A DNA stretch of 64,000 nucleotides from Saturnia japonica (taxonomy: Eukaryota > Arthropoda > Insecta > Lepidoptera > Saturniidae). Numbering within the stretch: the first letter of the stretch is position 1; each line of letters begins with the position of its first letter. Of the stretch, positions 11,455 to 23,700 are shown piece after piece. The translations under genes were made by a program, and so were the position numbers. Under the pieces are notes generated by a model that was not told the origin of the DNA, did no database searches, and saw only the letters and a program-made list of their open reading frames with translations. The stretch lies in NCBI GenBank assembly GCA_033032175.1, contig CM065309.1:3844001-3908000 (forward strand), read 5' to 3'.

Positions 11455-12002
11455 GTTTGGACTTAAAATATTGAAAGTCAAATTCTTACTCAAATAATAG
11501 AATTTCAAAGTAATCATGTAATATTTCAGTATAAAGTAGCATCTAGTAAGTTTTATTTCATTGTAAATTAATATTATAATTGGTAACTTATAATGTACTG
11601 CTAGAAAATATGAATTAAGAACATAATATTATAAAATTAATTATTATTTATTACTTTAAAGAATGTAAAATTGCATTCATTATAAGTATCTGTGCTGAAA
11701 CAAATATTTTTTTAAATCAAAATATCAATAGTGAAAAGACTAACATTTAGTTTGTCAAATCTCAATTTCGCCCTTGCATTGTTGATAAAGTTACAGTTAA
11801 TGTGCATTATTTATAGCCGGTATCTGTATTTTCTGTTAATTAAAGCTTCATCTACTGTTTTTACTTGGTAATTATATTTTCATACTATGAAAATGTATAA
11901 CATGTTAGTCACCAATTATTTGTCTGATACAATTATGATTGTGTTGTTTGTTGATATTTTGATCTCGAGAAGCTTGGTGTGACATGTATAATAAGTTTCT
12001 AA

Positions 12003-12008
12003 AATAAA
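12003..12008 (+). terminator. Possible poly(A) signal of the anon-73B1-like gene
   Basis: AATAAA about 550 bases after the stop codon, in an A/T-rich context with several overlapping AATAAA-like hexamers downstream. No transcript evidence; earlier weak signals are possible. Confidence 0.3.
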
Positions 12009-12912
12009 ATATTCAAATAATAAAAAGCATTTATTTTGTTAACGACTAGAAATTTTACAGCATTAAATTTATTGCTTACTAAATATATTAACAGATAAAT
12101 CTCAGTAACAATATGAACATAACAAAACACATTTCAATGTTTTTATAAAATTCCAAAACATCTGTTGTCAAATCATAATACACACTGAGATGTAAATAAT
12201 AATCTAAATATTGCTCAACACATTGTGCGTATAGCACAAGTACTAAGTACATATAACAACATTTAAGGCACTGTTTTTCACTTAACATAATATTATATAA
12301 ATAGCACCAGTTTCATATAACAATGTATAGGAAAATAATTTTCATGTATAGATAATATGGTTTTTCATATGGCACAGTTAACTCACATAAATTTTTGCAT
12401 TCATAAATATAATATAATAGTATAAAATTCATTATAGATCAATAAGTAGTGTATTTAATTATTTCTTAAAATATAAAAAGCTAACTACATACATATATTA
12501 TATTGGTACTTTAATACTGGTTGTGGGTAATCTCTTTTACTATTGATGCCAGAGAGCTAATGGATCTATCCACATCATAAAAATTAAAAGCATTTTTACT
12601 AGAGTATTGAATTATAAAAAATATCACTGCAAAATATATTTATGCAAAAATTTAAAATTAATATTGCACACAATGATCTAAACACAACAAAAAATAAGTA
12701 CATACATATAAAAAAATTATTTTAAAATTATTATCTGGTAACACGATCCAGATTCCAGAGGATGGTAACCTAAAAACATAAAAAATTGACTCACTTTTCG
12801 TATTTATTATGAATATTTTTTTAATAAACACGCGAATCGCATTGAAAAGCTGAATATAAGAAAACTAAAAATACTTAGATATCATATTGAGAAACCTTCA
12901 GTAATACCGGAT
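12009..12912. other. Convergent intergenic space, nothing identified
   Basis: Very AT-rich sequence between the 3' ends of the anon-73B1-like gene and MTF-1. Probably 3' UTR sequence of one or both genes; no coding or repeat signal is recognised. Confidence 0.4.
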
Positions 12913-12918
12913 TTTATT
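12913..12918 (-). terminator. Possible poly(A) signal of MTF-1
   Basis: On the minus strand AATAAA lies about 80 bases after the MTF-1 stop codon at 12999. Short 3' UTR if used; further AATAAA hexamers occur downstream. Confidence 0.35.
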
Positions 12919-12998
12919 TTTCAATAAATAATCGTGACAACATTGAATACAATGAATTTTTCAATATCGTTAAATGCAGAGATTATTACAGTTATTTA

Positions 12999-14474
12999 TT
13001 ATGATGATGAAGTTGTGGCCAGATTAGCATTGTGCGACCTCAAAGCGTGTATCAGATCATTGTCAGAAAGAAACTGCTTAAATGCGTCAAGTTTTTTAAA
13101 GCATATTGTAACACAACAAGACTTTTTACTTCCACAACTAGAATTCTCTTTTTCATGAGTTGAATAATTTATATTTGAATGATCGCAAGAACATTTTAAA
13201 CTATTAATGGCATTCAAAATAGAACCATCAGATAAATTTGGAGGAGAAGCCTCATCACATTCATGGAGTGTAAAAATACCTAAGTCTTCCAAATTAGAGT
13301 TATTATGTCTCCGATGGTAGTGCAAAAACGTGTTGTGATTCGAATCTGTTGCTTGACCACATCCTGGTGCGCATTTCATTGCAGCATGATCGCATGTACA
13401 GTTTATACATGAACACGTGTCCTCTTTACAACCTTGGGCTTTATTAACAGGTGTATCATGTTTACAATCTCTGCATTCTCCATCTAACGGGTCACATTTA
13501 CAACTCGTGCATGAGCAAATTCCAACATCGGCTGCTAATTGTTCCAAAGCGTTACGTTTTGCTATTTCTTTACCGAAAATATTTTCCGTTCGAACAACGT
13601 ACATATCCGACGGGGGCTCATTGTCGAATAACAGTGTATCTTCTAAATCTAAATCAGTATTGAATAGTACAGAGTTGGCAGGGTTTATTTCTATTTTTTG
13701 TTGCACTTTAGTAGGCGGAGGTGTATTAAGTGATCTGTCATCGTCAGATGACCTGAAAAATAAATCTAAATCTGCATCAAGTTTGGTAGGGTCCATATTG
13801 GTGACTATTTCACTGTCATTAAATACTTTATCGCCCACATCGAGAACATTTGGCGTGTCTAAATCGAATGAGGTGTGCGTCATAATATTTGCAGTAGGCG
13901 CGACCTCGGTGTTTAAATCGATGTAGCTTTGCATATGTGTTGGGACAAATGTGGCAAGTGTGAAAATGCTTTCTGGAGATTTTTCCTGTATACTTACTGG
14001 TGTTTCCGATATGGAAGCCGCTAAAGCGCTCACATCGACCCAAGGTGCTTGTAGCTCGATTTCGTTAGCTAAAGCAAGCTGCATTGCTTTGGTTTTAATT
14101 TCTCTCTTAACTGGGACATCAAGAGTTTGCAGCGGCACAGTAGGTTGCAGTATACTTGCATCCACCCACACATTGGTTGAATCTTTTTTATCTTCAGCAA
14201 AGGGCGAAAGCGTTAGACTGGTGAGATCATAATCTACAGCCAAGTTATTAGTTTCGTTATTTTTAATGTTAGTTGCATTATCAAAAAGCAATTGTGTAAT
14301 ATCAACGTTATTGACTGTCGCGAGGTCTTCAAGACTGCCCTCTGTTGAATTGCACTCCGTGGTTATTTTGCCAAATGATTCTAGAAGGCTGTCCCAGTTC
14401 ATTATGTCGTTTGGCTTCGATATTTGCGGAATCGTTTGAGTTACTTCTGCCACTTGCTCTGGTTCTTCCTCCAA
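12999..14474 (-). CDS. MTF-1: MTF-1 last coding exon: activation region and copper-type cysteine clusters
   Basis: Enters in phase 0 after TTCACAG and runs 491 codons to TAA. The acidic part has repeated short motifs such as VWVDAS and [11 protein letters not shown]. It then carries two near-identical cysteine patterns, [18 protein letters not shown] and [19 protein letters not shown]: each C-x-C-x2-C-x-C followed by two more Cys. Drosophila MTF-1 is known to use one such six-Cys cluster to bind a Cu(I) cluster for copper sensing; two copies here look like a tandem duplication. The C-terminal [19 protein letters not shown] is a further conserved-looking Cys-rich tail. A long plus-strand ORF over 13417-13926 is only its antisense shadow. 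Confidence 0.9.
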   Translation of the reverse strand: MEEEPEQVAEVTQTIPQISKPNDIMNWDSLLESFGKITTECNSTEGSLEDLATVNNVDITQLLFDNATNIKNNETNNLAVDYDLTSLTLSPFAEDKKDSTNVWVDASILQPTVPLQTLDVPVKREIKTKAMQLALANEIELQAPWVDVSALAASISETPVSIQEKSPESIFTLATFVPTHMQSYIDLNTEVAPTANIMTHTSFDLDTPNVLDVGDKVFNDSEIVTNMDPTKLDADLDLFFRSSDDDRSLNTPPPTKVQQKIEINPANSVLFNTDLDLEDTLLFDNEPPSDMYVVRTENIFGKEIAKRNALEQLAADVGICSCTSCKCDPLDGECRDCKHDTPVNKAQGCKEDTCSCINCTCDHAAMKCAPGCGQATDSNHNTFLHYHRRHNNSNLEDLGIFTLHECDEASPPNLSDGSILNAINSLKCSCDHSNINYSTHEKENSSCGSKKSCCVTICFKKLDAFKQFLSDNDLIHALRSHNANLATTSSS

Positions 14475-17400
14475 CTGTGAATTAGAAATAGTTATTTATA
14501 TAGGACTCACTTGGTTCATAGAAAACTTCATGAGTTTTCAGCAAGATCTTGATCTGTCATGTGGAGTTATTAGGCCATTTATTAAGTAATTTTGGCGGTA
14601 TTTTACCTGATATAGTTTGGATATCACATGTTAAGTAAAGTGTATTATAAATAATGACGCAATCTTTTGAGAACTATGTTTGAAAATTACAGAGTAATTA
14701 GAAAAATATTCTATTCAGGTTACATTGACAGATTTGTGGATGAACACAGTTGCCATTAAATAAAAAGATGGAGAAAACTGGTCATCTGTTGAACATCAAA
14801 TAAAGCAAATATAAATAATATTTTCGACCTGGTGTTTCTTAACGTGTGCTCTTAAGCTAGTAGGTGTGGAGAATAATCGACCGCATCCAGAGGTGGGACA
14901 AGCGTAAGGCCTCGAGCCGGAGTGTGTTCGTCCGTGCGCCTTCAGGTGATGTGACGCCGTGAAAGACTTGCCACAACCCTCGGTCCTGCATCTGTGAAAA
15001 CAACACGTATATTTATTAAAAATGTAGCTGATGCGACCAACTCTCCACTGCCACCGACGCCGATAGAATCGAGCCGATAGCGACGCACGATCCTGTGGAT
15101 GTGCCCCGCCCCCCAACAAAAATCGGCTGAGATAGATCGTGCAGTCTAATAACACCTTATCTTCTGAGGTTGACTTACAATACATAACAGTTTTTATCTT
15201 CAACATAATTATGTATTAATAAAATAAATTAGGTTATTAGCGAAACTATTTTCTCCAATTCAGTATTAATTTTTGCACGTATAAGAGTAATCAAATGGGT
15301 CGACCATGAGTTGACAATTTTCAACCATCTACTCAAATTTATCGTTTCCGTTACATACATACATACCATCACGCCTGTATTTCCCGAAGGGTTAGGCAGA
15401 GGTGTACTAATGTACACCTACACAGTTCGCCGAGTATGTTTTTAGGTCCCATGTAATAAGGGGCGAGCCTATTGCCATTAATCGGGCACGAAACCAAACT
15501 CCGAGCTGCTACTGAGAATTTCATAGGAAAACCCCAATAACACTTTGCTCGACCTGGGGAATCGAACCCAGGACCTCGATCGTAGCAGTCGCGCTTACGA
15601 CCACTAGGCGAACGAGTTTCCGTTACGACTTGCAAATATCTAATAATTATCGTAATTACTTACAACATAGATACAGTTTTAACAAAATAATAAAAAAGTG
15701 TATTTCCCCGGTATCATAGATCATAAGTTAAGTTCAATGAAACATAGATAATATTCATTTGCGAGTTGATAAATTAGGACTGTAGACAATTTCGATTAAC
15801 GAAGAGATAACCACGATGTAGACTAAAAAAAAATTAGACCGTACGTTTATATTATGTCGGTACAAGATATTGTAAAATATAAATATATCTCGGTAAAAAT
15901 GACCTGACTTACTTAAGTTTTGTCGTAAATGGGGAATAAACCTAAAAATCATACCAACTTTAAATAATAATTGTGGAAAACAAATTTATTTTATTATTAA
16001 CAAGCTGTGCCCGCGGCTGCGGTCGCGAGGACTACAGAATGCCGTCAATCGGGCACACGCGCGAATCATGCTAATCCCGCTCCCGGTTATTTTAAAGACA
16101 AAAATACTTATTGTGGGTGATGTTTAGGAGATAAACCTATGCTCTCGCTGACTTTTTTGTAGGCCTTTTTAATCCCTATAATTATGTAGTACATTCATTT
16201 ATTATATCTCTTATGGTTTACTCAGCATAAGCCATTTAAGCGCCCGAATTGATTCACCATAACCAGTTTTTTTTAATTTGTTCCCCTAATTCTTTTTGTA
16301 AAATAAAAGTAGCCAAGTTACTCCTTATATTATCAGCTATCTATGAGTGAAAGTCCCGTCAAAACCGGTCCAACCGTTTCGGAGATTACCCGGAACAAAC
16401 AGACAGACAGACAGACAAAAATTTTAAAAATTTGCTTTTTGTTGTAGGTCTCGTATATACTTTCATATGCATTTATTAAAAAAAAAAACTATTATTTTGA
16501 CATTATAAACAGACACAACAATTTTATTAATTGTATAGATTTGAACAAATAAGATGTAAATAAATAAATAAATAAACAAATAGCTTACGACCTTGTTATT
16601 TTGTATTAACGAATTAATATTATTTATTAGGTAATATTAGTTTTATACTTTATAATTAATATTAGATTTATTTAGTCGAGTTGTTCCCGACTTAGAATAG
16701 GATCCCACCACCTTTATTCATGGAAGGCAACTAAGGAACTTTTTTTGGTGAGCAACTTATGCCAAACATAGCATTCCCAAGTAGGGTTGACGTCAGGCAG
16801 GCGGCCCGTTGTAAAACTTAAACCAAATCTATTACAGCATGGAAATGAATAGTATAAATATATGAAGATGTGCTGTGCTGACCCTATCTGGTGTGGGATA
16901 AGGGCAAGAAGAAGTAGATGTAAAAATTTTTGACATAAGTAAAATAAGTAATAGAATTCTCTTGTGTACTTGACTGTACTTCTTGACACGCACACGTAGT
17001 CATTGTATCTATATATATACACGCTTTACGCACACAGGGCCGCGTGCACAAATAAGTTAAACTGTCTATATCATCATTTTGACGTGCTATTATTAAAATA
17101 AACTCTACTTACTTTTTTTTAACCGATTTCAACAAAAGACGGGTTACTCAATTCGAATGTACTTATATCTAAAAAAAATTAATGGATAACTTTGTTTATG
17201 AACCTATTTGGATGATTCTTTTTTATTGGATAGGGTATACGTCAAGGGTGGACCGGACCGCCTTTTAATGTCATTGGCTTTGAACTTCTAAGATACACAA
17301 GGGAACTCTTCAAAATCATTGAAGTTGGTTTTCTTTTTCTTTTTTAAATTGTTTTGTTAATTATCCTCCATGATAAATATTTGCGTAAGTACTCACTTGT

Positions 17401-17674
17401 ACGGTCGTTCTTGTGTATGAGTACGAATGTGTTTCTTTAGATCGCTGAGTGTTGTGAAGTATTTTGTACATCCATTAGCTTGGCAGTTAAACGTGTCACC
17501 ACTGTGTAATCTTTGATGTGCTCTTAATCTGGAACAAAACAATATATTATAAGTACGATACATACTATATACTCACTACAGATTTTACGAACACAAAAGA
17601 CGCGTTCCAAAACATGACATATTTTTTCTAAATATCTCTCTATTTGCCAGCCTGACGGATAAAATATATCCACC

Positions 17675-17708
<34 letters not shown>

Positions 17709-20700
17709 TATGAAGATACTGCAACTAAACCTCAATCACTGTGAGGCTGCACACGATTTGCTCATGCAGACAGTGCGAGAACTGAATCCAGACCATGTTC
17801 TGATTTCGGAGCCATATAGACACCTCACAACTCAACCATGGGAAACAGATATTACCACTAAAGCTGTGATTTGGGCCTGTGGCGGATGTACCTTTCAGAG
17901 TTCTCCTAATAACAATGAAGCCGGTTTTGTCGTAGCAAAACTTGAGGGAATTTACTTCTACAGCTGCTATGCCACTCCCAGCCTTACACTCGACGAGTTC
18001 AAGAACTTTGTAGATCGGCTGACCGAAGATGCGAACCAATACTCACCGATTGCAATCGCAGGGGACTTTAACTCCTGGGCAATCGACTGGGGTAGTAAGG
18101 AGACAAACGCACGAGGAAAGGTACTACTGGAGGCAATGTTCAGCCTGGATGTAGTGTTGCTAAACAGTGGAGATAAACCTACGTTTGTCCGAGGAGAAGC
18201 GAATTCCATCGTTGACCTAACCTTCGTCTCCAGCAGTCTAGTTAAGGGAACCAGCTCTTGGGAGGTGATGGACACGTACACAGCCAGTGATCACTATGCA
18301 CTATTGTAGGAAGTATCCTCCGAACAAAGCACTGGAAGAGCGCCCAGGAAAACCAAGACAATTGGATAGAAGATAAGTGCCTTTGATCTTGAAGTTTTCA
18401 TGGTGGCTCTCAATAGTGAACCAATCAGTGATGGAAATACTGAAAATATGGCAAACTACCTGATGAAGAGAATTACAGAAGCCTGCGACACCGCCATGCC
18501 TAGGAAACGTGCTATGATCCAGCTTTCTTCGATGCATTGGTGGAACGAGGACATCAGTACCCTCCGTAAAAAGTGTCTTAAGGCGAGAAGAGCAGCACAA
18601 TGCTGTAGGAAAAGACCTAACTATGATGAAAAGGTGGTAGTATATAAAAAACTCGCCAAAGATTAAACAAAGCCAGCAAAGACAGCCAAAGACGATGTTG
18701 GAATGAGCTAATTCTTGAGGTAGACGACGACCCATGGGGCAGACCGTATAAGGTAGTCATGACTCATCTGAAAAGCCAGCCAATGCCATCGCCAACCTGT
18801 CCCAAACTCTTAGACAAGATCGTTGCCACGCTGTTTCCTCACCAAACGCAACTACATCATCAGATAGAGCAATGTGAAACAGAAGAAATTCCACCCATTA
18901 CGGAAAGTCAGCTATTCGAAGCATGTTCTAGAGTAGGGAATAAGAAAGCTCCGGGCCTAGATGGAATTCTAAATATTGCACTGAAAGCTGCCATTAAAGC
19001 AGCGCCTGCAATATTCCTTGACGTTTTTAACAATTGCCTCACGGAAGGTACGTTTCCATCGATGTGGAAACTGCAGAGGTTAGTCCTCCTGCCCAAAGGA
19101 AAGAAACCTCCGGAAGAGCCAACGTCCTATCGTCCGCTCTGCATGTTGGATACAGTTGACAAAATACTTGAACGTATAATACACAGGATGATCGAAGCAG
19201 CAGTTGAACCGCTTCTTGCTAGCAACCAATACGGCTTTCGGAGAGGACGCTCTACCTTGGATGCAAGTAGCGTTGTTGTCAATACAGCTAAGGACGCAAT
19301 CGCCGGAACCAGATGGAAGGGAGGTACGAAGAAGTACTGCTTGGTAGCAACGTTAGACATAAAAAATGCCTTCAATTCCGCCAAATGGGATTGCATTATG
19401 AACGCTCTTTACGAAATGAAGGTACCAGGATACTTACGAAGGATGGTTGCAAGCTACTTTACTGACCGGATCCTAAAATATGACACAAAGACTGGTCCGA
19501 AAATATACAAAGTCACTGGAGGAGAACCTCAGTCCTAGGCCCACTTTTGTGGAATACCATGTATAATGGATTATTAAAACTAGAACTTCCAAAAGAAGTC
19601 AAGCTGGTGGCATATGCAGATGATGTGGCCGTAGTGGTCGTTGCAAAGCATCTCGAAGAAATTACCTTCGCCTTTGACGCTACCATCGAAAAGATTAGAC
19701 ACTGGATGAACACAGTAGGACTGCAGTTGGCGGAGCACAAGACTGAGGCAGTGCTCATTACTAGCAGGAAGCGGTTGGAAACCATCACACTGCAAGTCGG
19801 AGCACATGAAATCACATCCCAGCCGGCCCTTCGGTATTTGGGCGTTATGATTGACTCAACTTCAAGCAGCAGGCACATCACTTGGGTGCCAAAGCTTCGG
19901 TGGTCAGAGTGACTTTATCAAGGCTGATGTCCAACATAGGAGGCCCGAAGCAGAGAAGGAGGGCGTTACTGACGTCTGTAGTAACATCAGTACTCACCTA
20001 CGGAATCCCCATCTGGGCTGATGCGCTTAAAATACAGGAAGCACGAAGGAAAATTGCACCAGTGTATCGGCTGAGTGCTTTAAGAATTGCCAGTGCTTTT
20101 CGCACAGTGTCTGACGACGCTGTGAACGTTATTGCCTGGATGCTGCCAATTGAAGTACTAGCCGATGAACGGAAAGCTCTTTACCACCGTAAAGTAACAA
20201 CTACATTGAGCCCTGGAGAACTTGGCACGGAGGAAAGGCTAAATAGCATACGACGATGGCAATCGAAGTGGGATACCAGTACAAAAGGCAGATGGACCTA
20301 CCGTCTTATTCCACAAGCTGATGTCTGGTTGAACCGTAATCACGGAGAGGTCAATTACCACCTGACACAAATGATCTCAGGACATGGTTGCTATCGGGCA
20401 TACCTCTATAAATATAATCACGAGGTATCTCCAATGTGCCCGTCTTGCCCAGGAGTTAGTGAAGATGCAGAACACGTGTTTTTTACGTGTCCTCGTTTCG
20501 ACCTGTTACACAATACCTGGGCAGAGGCCCTTACGAAGAAAATTCAACCAGAGTCTTTGATAGAAGCTATGCTTTCATCAGAGGCAGCATGGCAAGCGAC
20601 AAGCGCTTTTGCGACGGAAGTTCTTCAGGAACTCCGTCGGTTGGAAAGAAAGCGGTCGGAAAACAAAACCCGTGACATTAGCACGACGGAAGAGCAGTAG

Positions 20701-23700
20701 CTAGAGCCTCCCTCCACGAAGTAATGCCTAGCGGCGGTTCCGTGGGGGAAGAGGAGGTTGACGCCAGAGGAGGTTTTTAGTCGGTATGGGGGCAGTCATA
20801 GCTTCGAGTCCGACATACCCAGGTTAGACCCTGATGATACGTAAGAGTATTTTTGTCCATACCTCTGGAAAAAAAAACACACACACACACACACTTGCGT
20901 TATTTTTCCTGCGGTGAGTAAAGTTTTCAGAGCTCCTTGTGGAAGGGGGGCTCAAATTGGGCAACACGCTAGTGATACTTAATACAATGAAGTCTATTTA
21001 AGATTAGCAGTATTATTGTTTTTTTTTTCTCTTGCTTAGTTTTGTTTCTGAAGTTATCCACTATAATATGTAAAAATAGTAATGTAATATTTAGATTTAC
21101 AGGTCGCTCGAAGACATCTAAAGCACGCTACTTTAATGATAAAAAAATCTTGATGCGACCACTATAAAATGAAATATCGACTTTAAAATTTCAGAATAGA
21201 CCATACATGATGAACCATATACCATAGATGTCAGTGTATTTAACCATTTTGTTTTTTTATTTTTTTGAGTGAACTTTGTAAATTTTTTTATGGAGTTGTT
21301 TTTGGGCAAGCATTCTTAAATCGTCTTAAATTCATGTGTTTCATGTGAGAAGTTAAAAAATAATCATCTTTTTTCACCGGAACAAACAGACAGACAGATA
21401 AAAATTTTAAACCTTGGTTTTTTTTTGTTTCAAGTAATGTATACTTTCATTTGCATTTAGTAAAAAGCTGTTATTTTGACATTACAAACAGACACGTTTT
21501 ATAATTTTATTAATTGTAAAGATTTACATTTTGTGTAAATTATCTGTGGTGATAAATAATAGTTAACATATTTCACTGTCAAGAGTGTTTTTCCACGATA
21601 AAGTTGTCAACATAGATTATTTTACTTGTAATCAAATGATTACAGCTATCTTGTGTAGGACCTAGACTACGGCTAAGAGGCGTCTATCTAGACTTACAAA
21701 TAGAATAATTGAAATTTAGTTTTTTAATAGTATAAGAATAGAATATATACTGACTGATCCCAAAACTTGACAAAAAGAAAGTCACTGACAGTTTTATCAC
21801 AATATGTATGGTGATCGCAACCCAGTTTGCTACAGATATCTACCACGCTTGATAACTGGACGTACACCGGTTGATCCCAGAACGCGACATGCTTAAGGGC
21901 ACGTGTAGATGGCGCCGCCGACGCGCCGCCAACACGCCGCGCCGCCGCCGTATGATTGCCATATTACTGTACCTTTTTCGTAAAAAATTGCTAGCCACGA
22001 AACATTATAACGTATAGGAATAATAAACATGTTGAAATCAAGTAAAAAAAGTAGTGTTTGCATATAATAGGTCTAATAATTTGTCGAATGTTTTGATATT
22101 CATCCGAATATAATCATAAAACTTACACTCATCTCTTCATAGATCTTCATAAATCGTATGGAATCCACCATGTTGTTCACTTTGCATCAAAATAAGATGA
22201 ACCCATAAGTGTTTATTTGACTTCTTACTTTGATTCAGCCAATTTCTTTGCATACAGTATGCAAAAACTAATTTATTATTTTAGTTAAATTCAACATGTA
22301 AATTTTGCTCACTCGTAATATTCGTGGATAGCAATATATTACTAAAAATGTACAATTATATGGCAAATCAATCGACGGCGCGGCGGCGGAGTCGTGCCTG
22401 CGGCGCCGCAAGTTCTTTGCGTGTCACTATAGCGGATGTTACACCTGGTGTCAATGACGTTTTATAAATAGACGCCTTATACTTACTCTCACTAAAATCA
22501 ATTTGAAAGCGTTACAAATATTGTTATCAGCATGTTATAACAAAAGGGATAGGGTATCTCAGCGTAAGGCGGAAACTCTGTTGTCAAAAAAGGATAAAAC
22601 TTTCTTCTCGCTCACGCCTCACGCCGGTATCAAGTCGAAAGTGAACTTAGGACAATTGCCCCTCATTCACGATGCCACGTAAAGAGCGTCAATGCCGTAT
22701 CTACTTATAAAATATCACTGCCTGGTGTATAGTTGTCACGATCCCGTCGAATTCAATTCGCGAGTTGACTGCATGTTTAAAAATTAAAGTAAATTATTGA
22801 GTAATATTGGTCTATCGATAAAAAGCCTAAAACAATACAAATCTTGAAAAAGTAATTGTTTATTTATTTAATTTTCCTTTAAAAATCTATTATTTTTTGT
22901 CTGTGAGTCACGTGATTTGAAACGCCGATAAAACACGTGACGTCACAATTCTGGAAACAGGAACGTTAGACTCCTGCGTAAGTTGTCAAACTTTTCACTG
23001 TTATCATACAAAGGACATATAAAATGAACGATGACGTCACGTAACCATGTTTTGTTTGTAGAGTATTTTTATTTAGATTAATAAATATTTTTAAATCACT
23101 TTTTATGGTGTATTAATGAAAAAAAAAACTATTCATTCATAGGTATTATTTTCAACATATAAAGTGTTTAAAACTATTTTTCAGAAGTTGTCAACTGTCG
23201 GTTTATCGTGTTTTACCTTCTAGCACCCAGGAAACAATGATGGCTCAGTGGTAGCGTGTACGGACACTGCGTCGATCGACGTGAGTTCGAATACCTGCAA
23301 TGAGCCTGAGCTTTCGATGAAGGAAAACATCGCGATGAAACCATAGCATGGTGGTCGCGCTTTTTCTGATGCCCACCTGCTAGCTGCCACCCTCAAGTCG
23401 AAAATCTGTCGTCGAACACCAATAGGTGTGGTCCGGCAGCTGCACTTGAGAGCCAGTCTTCCACTAGGCTTAGCGCGCTACCATCATGGGCCACATCGTC
23501 ACTTAAGAAGGTGAGATTATGGCCACAATGCTAAACCTATAGGTGTTCAAATAGACCAGCGTCTTTCATTCAAGAATCATATAGAAGTACTGGCTCGGCG
23601 GTTGAGAAGAGTGGTACTAATAGTTTAGTAGTCGAAAGAGCCCAGCGCTCAGTAATCAAAGTCATGCTGCGGAAGCCTTATGGATACCCAACCACAGAGT

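Noticed and set aside
13417..13926. 169-codon plus-strand ORF
   Set aside because: Entirely antisense to the MTF-1 last exon, whose protein is clearly real; no motif of its own.
17677..20894. Domesticated reverse transcriptase
   Set aside because: At least two in-frame stops and three frameshifts, and the microsatellite insertion site shows an ordinary dead retrotransposon.
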